From: a virus
Length of the DNA: 31,712 bases
Reading direction: 5' to 3' (one strand)
Virus record (IMG/VR): IMGVR_UViG_3300039106_000158
Span: 1 to 31,712 of that record
Shown here piece by piece: positions 1-6,406 of the stretch. The first letter of the stretch is position 1. The number at the start of each line of letters is the position of its first letter. The notes below the pieces were generated by a model that saw only the letters and a list, made by a program, of their open reading frames with translations, ran no database searches and had not been told where the DNA came from. Position numbers and translations under genes: made by a program.

Positions 1-139
1 ATTCGGTTTGTTAAAAACTATTAATACAGTTCGTCCGGTCTTATCCTTGATGAATTGTTGCACAATCATTCGTTTGTAGTTAAGTCCGGATTGCATGATA
101 TATTCCTTTTCTTTTGTAGTTCTTTAAGCAATGAACGGC
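1..139. repeat. Terminal redundancy, left copy
   Basis: The first 139 bases of the window recur as the last 139 bases (31574-31712) in the same orientation. The only difference is G at 79 versus A at 31652. This is what is seen when a circular or circularly permuted phage genome is written out past its own start. It could also be a short direct terminal repeat, but 139 bp lies inside coding sequence (the terL end and a 61-aa gene) and the break has no special features, so an assembly overlap is more likely. Confidence 0.9.
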
Positions 140-1282
140 AAGCGCCAGCGATATCACGCCGTCATCGTGCATTCCGCTCGGTGCGCTATATTGAACGTTC
201 CTGGTGTTCACGTTGTAAATGTAAGTAAAACTTTCCAATTCATCGACAAGCCATGTTTCGTTTATTATTGATATTGTCTTTTGTTCGAATGACATTGCCA
301 GGTCTTCAATGATTACCGGCTTCGATTTCGATGTGGTTGTAAATGGATTGACCAGGTTGCGACAAGATGACCGCAGCATTTCAAAGAACACGTCGCCTTG
401 ATTGTTTACTTCGACCAATGTCACCGCTTGATATTGACGGATGACTTCGGCCACCTTATCAATTATCTTTGACCATTCATCATGTCGCCACCTTTGAACG
501 TGAATCATTTGTCCTTTGTCGTTGAGTATTGTCAAGACGGTATAATCATCCGCGCGTCCGATATCAAGTCCAGCATAGTTGCGATTGGTCTTGTTCGCCG
601 TGCCGATGCAATCCTTGACATTCCGAAACAATCCGGAAGCGTTGTCAATAAATTCGGCCATGTATTCTTGACGAAAGATGTGATCCGGCAATGAACGTTT
701 CCTTTCGTCCAATTCCCTGGCGTCAATCATTGGATTGTCATACGACGTGTAATGGATGTAACGATACCGCTCGTCGTAGTTCGGTTGCATGCACAACCGG
801 TGAAAATGATTCTTTCCCTTCGGTGTTGAAATAAAGATAATCTTTTTTCCCTTGACCATTACCGTCGCCGATAAGACTTCGTCCCAAAGTTCCGGACGTG
901 TGAACGCCATTTCATCAACGACCATATAATCGAATGTATTTCCTCGGATATTATCCGGCCGTTCACCGGAAAAGAATTCAATCGATGAACCGAACCCCGT
1001 GATCCGAAGATCCGATTTGTTGAACTCGAATAGTCCGGACTTCGCCACCGCCTTTTCTAATTCGGCGAATACTTTTTTCCCTTGCTTATATACTGGCGTG
1101 ATCCATGCAATTTTGCAACCTGGATCGTTGATTGACCAATACAATAATTGGTTGATGCCAAGCAAAGTTTTCCCGAACTGGCGTCCGATGTTCAAAGCAA
1201 AATACTTTTCCGTTCCCGAATTAATGGCGGAATGAATTGCGCGTTGATTGTCGTGCGGTTTATAACCTTTGATTAATGTCAT
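80..1282 (-). CDS. terL: Terminase large subunit (ATPase-nuclease)
   Basis: 400 aa. This is the packaging motor that pumps phage DNA into the prohead and cuts it. The N-terminal ATPase has a Walker A-like GRQFGKT (residues 33-39) and a Walker B MVVDE (120-124, catalytic E124). It is followed by ISTPKG (151-156), which fits the coupling motif. The C-terminal RNase H-like nuclease shows acidic residues D240 (AGLDIG), E291 (LVEVN) and D373/D374 (MHDDG). Length is near the short end for TerL but all motifs are present. The start overlaps the stop of the small subunit by 4 bases (ATGA), which suggests translational coupling. The stop codon lies 1 base from the mismatch in the terminal redundancy. 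Family assignment is secure; the packaging mode (cos or pac) cannot be read from the sequence. Confidence 0.95.
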   Translation of the reverse strand: MTLIKGYKPHDNQRAIHSAINSGTEKYFALNIGRQFGKTLLGINQLLYWSINDPGCKIAWITPVYKQGKKVFAELEKAVAKSGLFEFNKSDLRITGFGSSIEFFSGERPDNIRGNTFDYMVVDEMAFTRPELWDEVLSATVMVKGKKIIFISTPKGKNHFHRLCMQPNYDERYRYIHYTSYDNPMIDARELDERKRSLPDHIFRQEYMAEFIDNASGLFRNVKDCIGTANKTNRNYAGLDIGRADDYTVLTILNDKGQMIHVQRWRHDEWSKIIDKVAEVIRQYQAVTLVEVNNQGDVFFEMLRSSCRNLVNPFTTTSKSKPVIIEDLAMSFEQKTISIINETWLVDELESFTYIYNVNTRNVQYSAPSGMHDDGVISLALAVHCLKNYKRKGIYHAIRT

Positions 1283-1677
1283 TCAAAGTCGAACTTGTCA
1301 ACCGTGCGCGTTTCGATTTGTTGGCGGTCGTGCATGCCAAGACGGTTCTTTGCGTAGAAAATTCCCTTGCCTTCATTGGCGACGATGTCGGATGCAAGTC
1401 CCTTGAAAAGGTCGTCTATCTTTTTTATAGTTTCCGATTTTAGTTTATCCTCACAATTCAACCATTCATACCAAGTCGAAGGAACGATTCCTTTTTCCTT
1501 TCGAATGATTGGAATCCATATCCTTAAAAAATAATCAATCGTTGGTATATGGCGATCCATTACCATAATGATTTCACCTTTGTTTGAAAGCGTTTCTTTT
1601 TTATGCGACGAACATTCTTCAATATATTCTATTGCCCAAAGTTCAAGGTTCTTTATATATTCGTTACTATATGCCAT
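1279..1677 (-). CDS. terS: Terminase small subunit
   Basis: 132 aa. Position directly before terL with a 4-base ATGA overlap, size, and a helical make-up fit the DNA-recognition subunit of the terminase. The C-terminal part (about residues 95-122) carries GIFYAKNRLGMHDRQQIE. That resembles the conserved end of the gp3-like DNA-packaging family common in Bacteroidota phages, where a K-x-x-x-G-hydrophobic-x-D-x-x stretch follows the helical core. The middle part (40-75) would contain the helix-turn-helix-like DNA-binding region. Its binding site (cos or pac) is not identified. The start chosen is the first ATG of the frame, 18 bases after the preceding glycosyltransferase gene. Confidence 0.8.
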   Translation of the reverse strand: MAYSNEYIKNLELWAIEYIEECSSHKKETLSNKGEIIMVMDRHIPTIDYFLRIWIPIIRKEKGIVPSTWYEWLNCEDKLKSETIKKIDDLFKGLASDIVANEGKGIFYAKNRLGMHDRQQIETRTVDKFDFE

Positions 1678-1695
1678 AGCTTTACATTTATTATA

Positions 1696-2445
1696 TTATC
1701 TTGTTCGTAAATTCAACAATTTATCTTTAATATTATCAGTGATGTCAAGGTCTTCAAGTCTTATTGACGTTCTAATAAAAGGATGACGAATGTTTGAATA
1801 AAACGATGTTCGTCCGATTGAAATATTGTTTTCGCCGTCGGTGTCGAAAGAATCCATTTTAGCCGGTTTCGATATCAACAACCGTTTAATTATTTTCGCT
1901 TGCTTTGAGACGTGACCAAACAAGAACCCGTCAATTCCTTTGCGAAGCGCCGAATCCGGAATTGTCCTGGCGTATTTTGTTTTGAATGCCATGTCAAGAT
2001 TCGTTCGCGCCTTCGCTGAATATTGAATCATTTGCCCGGTTGCCAAATTATAAAAGAATCCATTCTCGTAATCAACCCAATCAAAGTTGCGATTGACGAT
2101 GCAATTGAAAGCTTCTTCGATGCGATCCGCAGCCGAATAACAATCGACCGCTTGCAAAAGGAAAACCTTTGAATTCGAATCGGCGTGTTGTCCGATGTCT
2201 TTCCATTTCTTCGGAAGTGAAATCCATTGTTGATATTCAAGATATTTGATTGATTCGCAACCGGCATCTTTCAGGCGTTCGGCATATTGTCCGATAAAAT
2301 CAATTCCCAATTGTTGCGAATGTATTTCTTCGGCGACGATCAATTCCCACTTGACCGAAGTCTTTTGATTGCATAATGATTCCATTGCCAGGAAAGCAAT
2401 CTTATCGGCCTTGTAAACTGGCATTGCAATTGTCGCTTCAATCAT
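1696..2445 (-). CDS. GT2-type (GT-A fold) glycosyltransferase
   Basis: 249 aa. The N terminus (IAMPVYKADKIAFLAMESL) is the classic nucleotide-sugar binding beginning of family 2 glycosyltransferases. VFLLQAVDCY (94-103) sits where the metal-binding DxD motif lies, here reduced to a single D101 followed by C-Y-S. The enzyme would move a sugar from a nucleotide donor to an acceptor; donor and acceptor cannot be told. It overlaps the upstream 119-aa gene by 8 bases and lies just before the terminase genes, so it is expressed with the early/middle to late transition genes. In phages such enzymes modify DNA bases, virion proteins or host surface glycans. No base hydroxymethylase or nucleotide-modifying gene is present here, so a protein or surface target is more likely (inference). 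Confidence 0.75.
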   Translation of the reverse strand: MIEATIAMPVYKADKIAFLAMESLCNQKTSVKWELIVAEEIHSQQLGIDFIGQYAERLKDAGCESIKYLEYQQWISLPKKWKDIGQHADSNSKVFLLQAVDCYSAADRIEEAFNCIVNRNFDWVDYENGFFYNLATGQMIQYSAKARTNLDMAFKTKYARTIPDSALRKGIDGFLFGHVSKQAKIIKRLLISKPAKMDSFDTDGENNISIGRTSFYSNIRHPFIRTSIRLEDLDITDNIKDKLLNLRTR

Positions 2446-2797
2446 TGTTCAAGAATGTTTCGATGTCTTCGCGTGTCGTTGTCCTTGTCGCCTTGAATCC
2501 TTTTTCCTTCGCTTCGCTTCGAAGCTCGTTGAATGTCTTTTGTTTTACGCCGATGAAATGAACGGTTGGTTTTACATCCGTCTTTTGAATAAGCGCCGGA
2601 AGGTCACCGCGCATCAATTCATAATTCAATCGATCCATTGCAATTCGAACGCAAGTTGCGCATTGCTTATTCAATACGCCATGACCAAGATCATGATATA
2701 TTTTACCAAGTTCGTCCTTCATTGTACTGTTCAAGCTAAATGAACGCGTCCTTGAAAATTGATTCGCCTGGTATAATAATTCAACGCTTACTTTCAT
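2438..2797 (-). CDS. Conserved phage protein with CxxC and a HeH/LEM-like tail
   Basis: 119 aa, function not recognised. Residues 27-60 form a helical unit (MKDELGKIYHDLGHGVLN) followed by KQCATCV with a C-x-x-C pair at 46-49. The last 35 residues (FNELRSEAKEKGFKATRTTT, then EDIETFL) look like a short helix-extended-loop-helix of the HeH/LEM/Rho-N type, which in other phages binds nucleic acids. Similar two-part proteins are common just before terminase genes in Bacteroidota phages, but their role is unknown to me. It overlaps the next gene by 8 bases and the previous one by 17 bases, so it belongs to a tightly packed transcription unit. Confidence 0.7.
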   Translation of the reverse strand: MKVSVELLYQANQFSRTRSFSLNSTMKDELGKIYHDLGHGVLNKQCATCVRIAMDRLNYELMRGDLPALIQKTDVKPTVHFIGVKQKTFNELRSEAKEKGFKATRTTTREDIETFLNND

Positions 2798-2990
2798 AAA
2801 TCAAAATTAAGTCGGATAATAAATAAGAAACGAACGCCATTGGAATCATTCGATAATCAACGAATGAATAAATTGCAACCGCCGTCCAAAAGGAAAGACA
2901 AGACAAACAATTGAACGGTTTGAATTGCGGTAAGTCAAAAGATGTCAACGCTCTCGCAATCGCCACCGCTATAATTATATAAATCATATT
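2781..2990 (-). CDS. Small inner-membrane protein
   Basis: 69 aa from the ATG at 2990. A longer frame reaches back to 3053 but would overlap the sigma-like gene more deeply and would place charged residues before the first membrane segment. The protein starts with a hydrophobic stretch (IYIIIAVAIARAL), then FKPFNCLSCLSFWTA with a C-x-x-C pair, and a second hydrophobic stretch (MAFVSYLLSDLILI), so two or three membrane passes are likely. A Cys-x-x-Cys-x-x-Trp element between membrane helices is common in small Bacteroidota phage membrane proteins. Function unknown. It overlaps genes at both ends. Confidence 0.6.
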   Translation of the reverse strand, partial: NMIYIIIAVAIARALTSFDLPQFKPFNCLSCLSFWTAVAIYSFVDYRMIPMAFVSYLLSDLILIYESKR

Positions 2991-3414
2991 TGAATTTTTT
3001 AATTGTTTTGTGAATTGTGTCCAAGCAAATTCCGGTATTGTCTCGAATTTCACGATAAGTCATTCCGTAAAGGTGCATTTTCGTCACTTCTTTGATGAAC
3101 AATTCTTGATCGTCTTTTGGCCTGGTTGATAAAAAGGTGTTAATTAAGTTTTGATATTTGTTCGGAACATCTTCGGAATCGTCTTGAATCATTTCGCCAA
3201 GTTCATTTGAAGGAAAGCGCATTTCTTTATTGAATGCCGATTCTTTCCAATTCCATTGATTCCAAGCGAACCGAGCGAACATCTTTGGTAAGACATTCGC
3301 TTCAAGTTCATATTTGTGCAATAAGATGAACACATGAGAAACAAGGTCGCGATGCAATTCATGATTGTTTGTCAATTTCTTTGCAATTAAGTACGCGTCC
3401 TTTTCCCAAAACAT
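2935..3414 (-). CDS. Sigma-70-like transcription factor
   Basis: 159 aa. The N-terminal part (DAYLIAKKLTNNHELHRDLV, then FILLHKYE) resembles sigma region 2, where A-x-x-L-t-x-n-x-x-x-a-x-D-L-V-x-x-v-f is the usual pattern. The C-terminal part has a clear region 4-like helix-turn-helix at about 113-140 (MHLYGMTYREIRDNTGICLD, then TIHKTIKKF). The linker contains an acidic stretch (QDDSEDVP). The gene sits between the replication genes and the terminase/virion genes, where a late sigma factor would be expected to redirect host RNA polymerase. The match is to the general ECF/sigma-70 pattern, so it could also be a Sigma70_r4-type activator without full sigma function. Confidence 0.65.
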   Translation of the reverse strand: MFWEKDAYLIAKKLTNNHELHRDLVSHVFILLHKYELEANVLPKMFARFAWNQWNWKESAFNKEMRFPSNELGEMIQDDSEDVPNKYQNLINTFLSTRPKDDQELFIKEVTKMHLYGMTYREIRDNTGICLDTIHKTIKKFKYDLYNYSGGDCESVDIF

Positions 3415-3418
3415 TCTG

Positions 3419-3619
3419 CTAAATTATAAAAAAATCGAACCATTTAACAAAAAAGATTTGTCCGACTGGTTTATTATTTAGAAATCGATGCAACATTGCA
3501 TAAGAAACGCCAATGTCTTCGGCCAAATGTTTCATCTTATATCGCTTGGTAATTTTGTCCTTTGTCATCTTCATCATGAAATCCATTAAGGTTTCACCAT
3601 TAGTAAGGTAGATCGTCAT
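3419..3619 (-). CDS. Small HTH (Cro/XRE-like) DNA-binding protein
   Basis: 66 aa from the ATG at 3619. Upstream ATGs exist (3664, 3628) but would lie deeper inside the DUF3127 gene. The core YKMKHLAEDIGVSYAMLHRF reads as a helix-turn-helix with the second helix SYAMLHRFLNN. The C terminus ends in aromatic residues (FFVKWFDFFII), which may be a dimer surface. It is the only Cro-like candidate in the genome. It could repress early genes, with the inverted repeats at 12767-13017 as possible operators, but nothing in the sequence links them directly. Confidence 0.55.
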   Translation of the reverse strand: MTIYLTNGETLMDFMMKMTKDKITKRYKMKHLAEDIGVSYAMLHRFLNNKPVGQIFFVKWFDFFII

Positions 3620-3920
3620 CGATTTCATTGCGAATGTCGTTTTTAGTTTCGTTTGAAATATCAATCTTTATGTTCCAACCTTCAAGGCGCGTGAAATACT
3701 TTCCATTCCATTCACGGCCGCGAATATTGAATCCGATTTGAACTTGGTCACCGACCTTGCATTCATCAAGCAATTGACATTTGTCTTGACTAAATTCCAA
3801 CATGACTTGTTGTGGATATTTGTCATCCGTTTCGATTACGATTTCGCGCTTTGCGAATTTTTCCGTGATTTGTGTTGTCTCGGTGACAACCAAAACTTTT
3901 CCTTCGATAGTGTAATTCAT
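3600..3920 (-). CDS. DUF3127 OB-fold protein with SSB-like acidic tip
   Basis: 106 aa. Residues 1-85 match DUF3127: the start IEGKVLVV, REIVIETDDKYPQQVMLEFS, KVGDQVQIGFNIRGREWNGK and a closing F-T-R-L-E-G-W. This domain is typical of Bacteroidota and their phages and is predicted to have an OB fold. The last residues (EIDDDLPY) closely copy the acidic tip of bacterial single-stranded DNA binding proteins (D-D-D-[IL]-P-F), with Tyr for Phe. It most likely coats single-stranded DNA and recruits partners. It lies in the same unit as the ERF annealing protein and exonuclease. No other SSB gene is seen. Overlaps the next gene by 20 bases and the 33-aa gene before it by 4. Confidence 0.8.
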   Translation of the reverse strand: MNYTIEGKVLVVTETTQITEKFAKREIVIETDDKYPQQVMLEFSQDKCQLLDECKVGDQVQIGFNIRGREWNGKYFTRLEGWNIKIDISNETKNDIRNEIDDDLPY

Positions 3921-4018
3921 TTTTTTCTATTAAAATATTCGTGCAACCCAAAGCCGAGCGCAAGCCAACCGACAACCATTGCCGGCATCATCAAAATCAC
4001 ATAGATTGTTGTAAGCAT
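3917..4018 (-). CDS. 33-aa single-pass membrane peptide
   Basis: Short ORF: ATG at 4018, TGA at 3917-3919 overlapping the ATG of the DUF3127 gene in an ATGA pattern, as do many true neighbours in this genome. The peptide starts MLTTIYVILMMPAMVVGWLA and ends with a charged tail (HEYFNRKK), so one membrane helix with a positive cytoplasmic end is expected. Function unknown. The coupling to the next start and the good fit to the gap between 3920 and 4030 support it as a real gene. Confidence 0.6.
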   Translation of the reverse strand: MLTTIYVILMMPAMVVGWLALGFGLHEYFNRKK

Positions 4019-4029
4019 ATTATTTGTTT

Positions 4030-4302
4030 TTATTGGTTTATTATTTCTTGTTTTACTTGCTGCCAAAAATTAACAAAAGGATGTAAATCGTCAAAATGTC
4101 CGATACTTAAATCAAGTATTTCATCAACGGCAATCAATGCGCATTTTTTAGCTAATTCATTCCAATAAAATAAAACATCTTGTCCCAATTTATCATTCAT
4201 CTTTTCAGCTTTTTTACTTGTTTGTTTATTAGTCCATTCAATGGATTCCGCTAACTTAAAATATTTATCAAACAATTCTTTTGCTTTGTCTTTTGCTGCC
4301 AT
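4030..4302 (-). CDS. Conserved phage protein of unknown function
   Basis: 90 aa. Pattern KAKELFDKYFKLAES ... AKKCALIAVDEILD ... FWQQVKQEI. This belongs to a family of small proteins often found next to recombination genes of Bacteroidota phages. It is mostly helical, with a conserved K-x-C-A-L-I-A-V-D-E-I core at about 52-63. No catalytic motif is visible and I do not know its function. Its ATG overlaps the stop of the exonuclease gene by one base (TAATG), which points to translational coupling with the recombination genes. Confidence 0.7.
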   Translation of the reverse strand: MAAKDKAKELFDKYFKLAESIEWTNKQTSKKAEKMNDKLGQDVLFYWNELAKKCALIAVDEILDLSIGHFDDLHPFVNFWQQVKQEIINQ

Positions 4303-4922
4303 TATTTCGAATTTAGTTCATTAATATATTGTGAATAATATTCATTTGCGAAGATTAGTTTTTCACGAATCAATTCTTCTTTTTCCAAGTCACGTTCGTA
4401 AATTACCGAAGTGATTCGCTTTTCCGGTGCAATGTGATCCACGCGATGCAAATCGATTTGTTCCCATTGGTTCAAGAATTCATCTTTCGTTGTCACCATA
4501 CAAAAAACAAGCTCGAAGATTTCGCGATCGTAAAGCATCAAGTACGCGCGACCTTGCCATTCATATTCGTTGTCGTGCGCTTCGCCTGGCGTTGCCGGCC
4601 ACGTTTCAAGATTCCAAGATGTCTTGATATCGATTACACGGTCATCGGCCAATATATCGCATTCACCGGTCATGTATTCATCTTCAAGTCGAACATCGTT
4701 CTTTTTGTAGTTAGTGAACCGTACGGAATTCAGCAAATCGATTGAATCTTGTTCTTGATCCTTTCCCTTGTTGATATACTTGTTGTCAAGTTCAACCCGG
4801 TAATTAAAAAAATCTTGCTTTGCCACCTGGCGAATATACGTCTTCGCGCCTTGACTTAAATTATCGCCTTTTGATTTTGGCGATGTCATTAGTTTTCCCA
4901 ATGACGAAGGATGCCATTTCAT
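4302..4922 (-). CDS. YqaJ/lambda-type PD-(D/E)XK exonuclease
   Basis: 206 aa. The N terminus (MKWHPSSLGKLMTSPKSKG) is the usual YqaJ/RecB-like beginning. An early acidic helix (KDQEQDS, E57) is followed by the core motif GECDILADDRVIDIKTSW, with D89, D98 and K100 as the metal-binding/catalytic set. It would digest one strand of double-stranded DNA from an end and hand the single strand to the ERF protein. Its stop is joined to the following gene by TAATG and its start overlaps the ERF stop by 4 bases. The pair forms a phage recombination module comparable to lambda Exo/Beta. Confidence 0.8.
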   Translation of the reverse strand: MKWHPSSLGKLMTSPKSKGDNLSQGAKTYIRQVAKQDFFNYRVELDNKYINKGKDQEQDSIDLLNSVRFTNYKKNDVRLEDEYMTGECDILADDRVIDIKTSWNLETWPATPGEAHDNEYEWQGRAYLMLYDREIFELVFCMVTTKDEFLNQWEQIDLHRVDHIAPEKRITSVIYERDLEKEELIREKLIFANEYYSQYINELNSK

Positions 4923-5464
4923 AATTCAATAGCTTTTAGTTGAACATCCGTCAATGAATAAGTTGACTTCAATTGTTCAACGGTGAATTCTTTTTTAGAT
5001 ATTGCAAGCAAAGCTTTTTCAAATCGTTCCGTAGTGATTGCCGGTTTGTTTTTTGGCGCTGCTGCTGCCGTTTGTCCGTCGTCGTCAATAGATTGCAAAG
5101 CAAGCATTGATTGAAGCGTTCCACGACGAAAATAAGTGATCGCCGAAAGTATCTTTTGAGGATCGGTAATCATCGGAAGTCGCATCCACGATTCAACCAT
5201 TTCACCGGTTTCGATGTCCACGATTTGTGTCATCACAACATCGTCCTTGATTGGTTGTAATAAGACAAGGCCATTTTCCCAAAGAACTGGTTCAACCGTT
5301 TCAAGCAAAGCATTGATGTCGGAATAGTTCTTTTTAAAATGTGGATTCGTCGCGTTCTTCGCTACCTTTCCAATTGATTGTTTCGCGCAATGTAATCGCG
5401 CATAAATTCCAATCGGTTTGATTGGTTTGGCCGGTGTTTTCACCGCCGTTTGTTTTGCATCCAT
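4919..5464 (-). CDS. erf: ERF-family single-strand annealing protein
   Basis: 181 aa. The ERF domain spans about 20-110: YARLHCAKQSIGKVAKNATN, FKKNYSDINALLETVEPVLW, then LVLLQPI, MVESWMRLP and the closing ITYFRRGTLQSMLAL. This order (A-x-x-x-I-x-K, YaxxxdI, l-x-P-x-L) is the signature of ERF proteins such as P22 Erf. A short linker rich in D and A follows, and a small helical C-terminal unit (about 145-181) is probably for partner contact. It anneals complementary single strands during phage recombination and DNA repair. A promoter-like element lies upstream at 5490-5519, and a CTAAAC leader element sits between it and the start. Confidence 0.85.
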   Translation of the reverse strand: MDAKQTAVKTPAKPIKPIGIYARLHCAKQSIGKVAKNATNPHFKKNYSDINALLETVEPVLWENGLVLLQPIKDDVVMTQIVDIETGEMVESWMRLPMITDPQKILSAITYFRRGTLQSMLALQSIDDDGQTAAAAPKNKPAITTERFEKALLAISKKEFTVEQLKSTYSLTDVQLKAIEL

Positions 5465-5489
5465 AATTATTTGTTTAGTTTAATTTTAT

Positions 5490-5519
5490 CAAAGATAGTC
5501 AATTATTTCATTAATACAA
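5490..5519 (-). promoter_or_regulatory. Putative promoter before the ERF gene
   Basis: Read on the minus strand: TTG (5519-5517), a 19-base spacer, then TATCTTTG (5497-5490). This matches the Bacteroidota vegetative promoter pattern TTG-N17-23-TAnnTTTG. It lies in the 58-base gap before the ERF start codon at 5464, so it could give the recombination genes their own transcript. Confidence 0.5.
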
Positions 5520-5522
5520 TTT

Positions 5523-5741
5523 TTAATCAAGATTTATTTCATTTTCTTGTAAAATTTCAAAAAACTTTTCGCGAATCCTTTCAACCATTTCGAATTGATT
5601 TTCTTTCAGTTCTTCGTATTTCCAAATCGCTCGCAGTTCATCTTTGATTTCGGTCAAGGCGTGCCACATTTTATTTGACTTGACGGCATTGTCAAATTCG
5701 AATTGATCGTCCGGTAAATTGTACTCGATTGTTGCTTTCAT
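5523..5741 (-). CDS. Conserved small phage protein
   Basis: 72 aa, unknown function. N terminus MKATIEYNLPDDQFEFDNAV, then KMWHALTEIKDELRAIWKY and an acidic helical end. This start (hydrophobic strand, N-L-P-x-D-x-x-x-F) and the W-x-x-L-x-x-x-x-x-x-L-R segment are found in a very widespread family of small phage proteins near replication and recombination genes. They have no known activity. It follows the 191-base gap with promoter-like and repeat elements, so it may be the first gene of its transcript. Confidence 0.65.
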   Translation of the reverse strand: MKATIEYNLPDDQFEFDNAVKSNKMWHALTEIKDELRAIWKYEELKENQFEMVERIREKFFEILQENEINLD

Positions 5742-5932
5742 TTCTATATTTTAAGGTTGTACGTTAATTATATTTTAGTGCGATTTTTAGTTAATTGTGG
5801 TGATTAATACTTAATTTTCATACTTTGCGCTCATTTTACTTAATTTGCGCCCAATTTATAATTCGCCAAATGTATTCTTTATTTTTAGTTTTGGCGAAGT
5901 ATATCATTTTGATTCAAGACATGTGGCAATTT
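5742..5932. other. 191-bp AT-rich intergenic segment with repeats
   Basis: No convincing gene. On the minus strand TACATTTG (5874-5867) fits the TAnnTTTG promoter element, although the -33 position has only TTCG instead of TTTG. Downstream of it, two copies of TTTGCGC-[TC]-CA-[TA]-TTTA (5824-5838 and 5844-5858) repeat with an exact 20-base period, about two helical turns. That is the arrangement expected for a dimeric repressor near a start site. A 24-codon ORF (5832-5906 region) is too weak to call. Confidence 0.4.
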
Positions 5933-6406
5933 TTACCCCTTATCATTTATCGATTTGTCAAGACAAAATTTGTCGAACCATTCAAGAAACGAATCAAAAT
6001 CTTTGGCAATTATATACGTTCCGCCGGATCGTTCAATCATTGCTTGATAGTTCTTTTGCGCTTCGGACTGGCGATCCTTTCCGATCTTGACTTCAATCTT
6101 TACCGAACGGCCGTAAATCGTAGCCGAAATATCGGCGCTGCCAGGTGTTCCAGTTCCTTTCGTCCATTGACCTTCGGTCATTGTTCCGTCGGTTCGTCGT
6201 GACCTTCGAAAGACACCCATTGTGTTGATTCGTTCCGCTTGATAATCGGAAAAATTAAGGAAGTCGCATATACATTTAGTCAATCCGTTTGCGGTCTTGT
6301 CGGTGTACGCGGTCAATGGAATGATGTGACCAGGTGCGGACGGATAACGATACGACATATATTTAAATTCAACCGCCTTCAATCTTGTTTTGGATTCTTT
6401 GTTCAT
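5933..6406 (-). CDS. VRR-NUC-type nuclease (PD-(D/E)XK)
   Basis: 157 aa from the ATG at 6406; this start overlaps the stop of the upstream gene by 4 bases (ATGA), and the longer frame to 6442 adds only residues inside that gene. The core GTPGSADISATIYGRSVKIE followed by VKIGKDRQSEAQ has D92, E105 and K107 in the G-x-x-D-(x)n-E-x-K arrangement of VRR-NUC/Holliday-junction-resolvase-like enzymes. The ending AMIERSGGTYIIAKDFDSF is typical of the family, where it packs against the core. It may cut branched DNA during replication or packaging. Substrate is not proven by sequence. Confidence 0.75.
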   Translation of the reverse strand: MNKESKTRLKAVEFKYMSYRYPSAPGHIIPLTAYTDKTANGLTKCICDFLNFSDYQAERINTMGVFRRSRRTDGTMTEGQWTKGTGTPGSADISATIYGRSVKIEVKIGKDRQSEAQKNYQAMIERSGGTYIIAKDFDSFLEWFDKFCLDKSINDKG

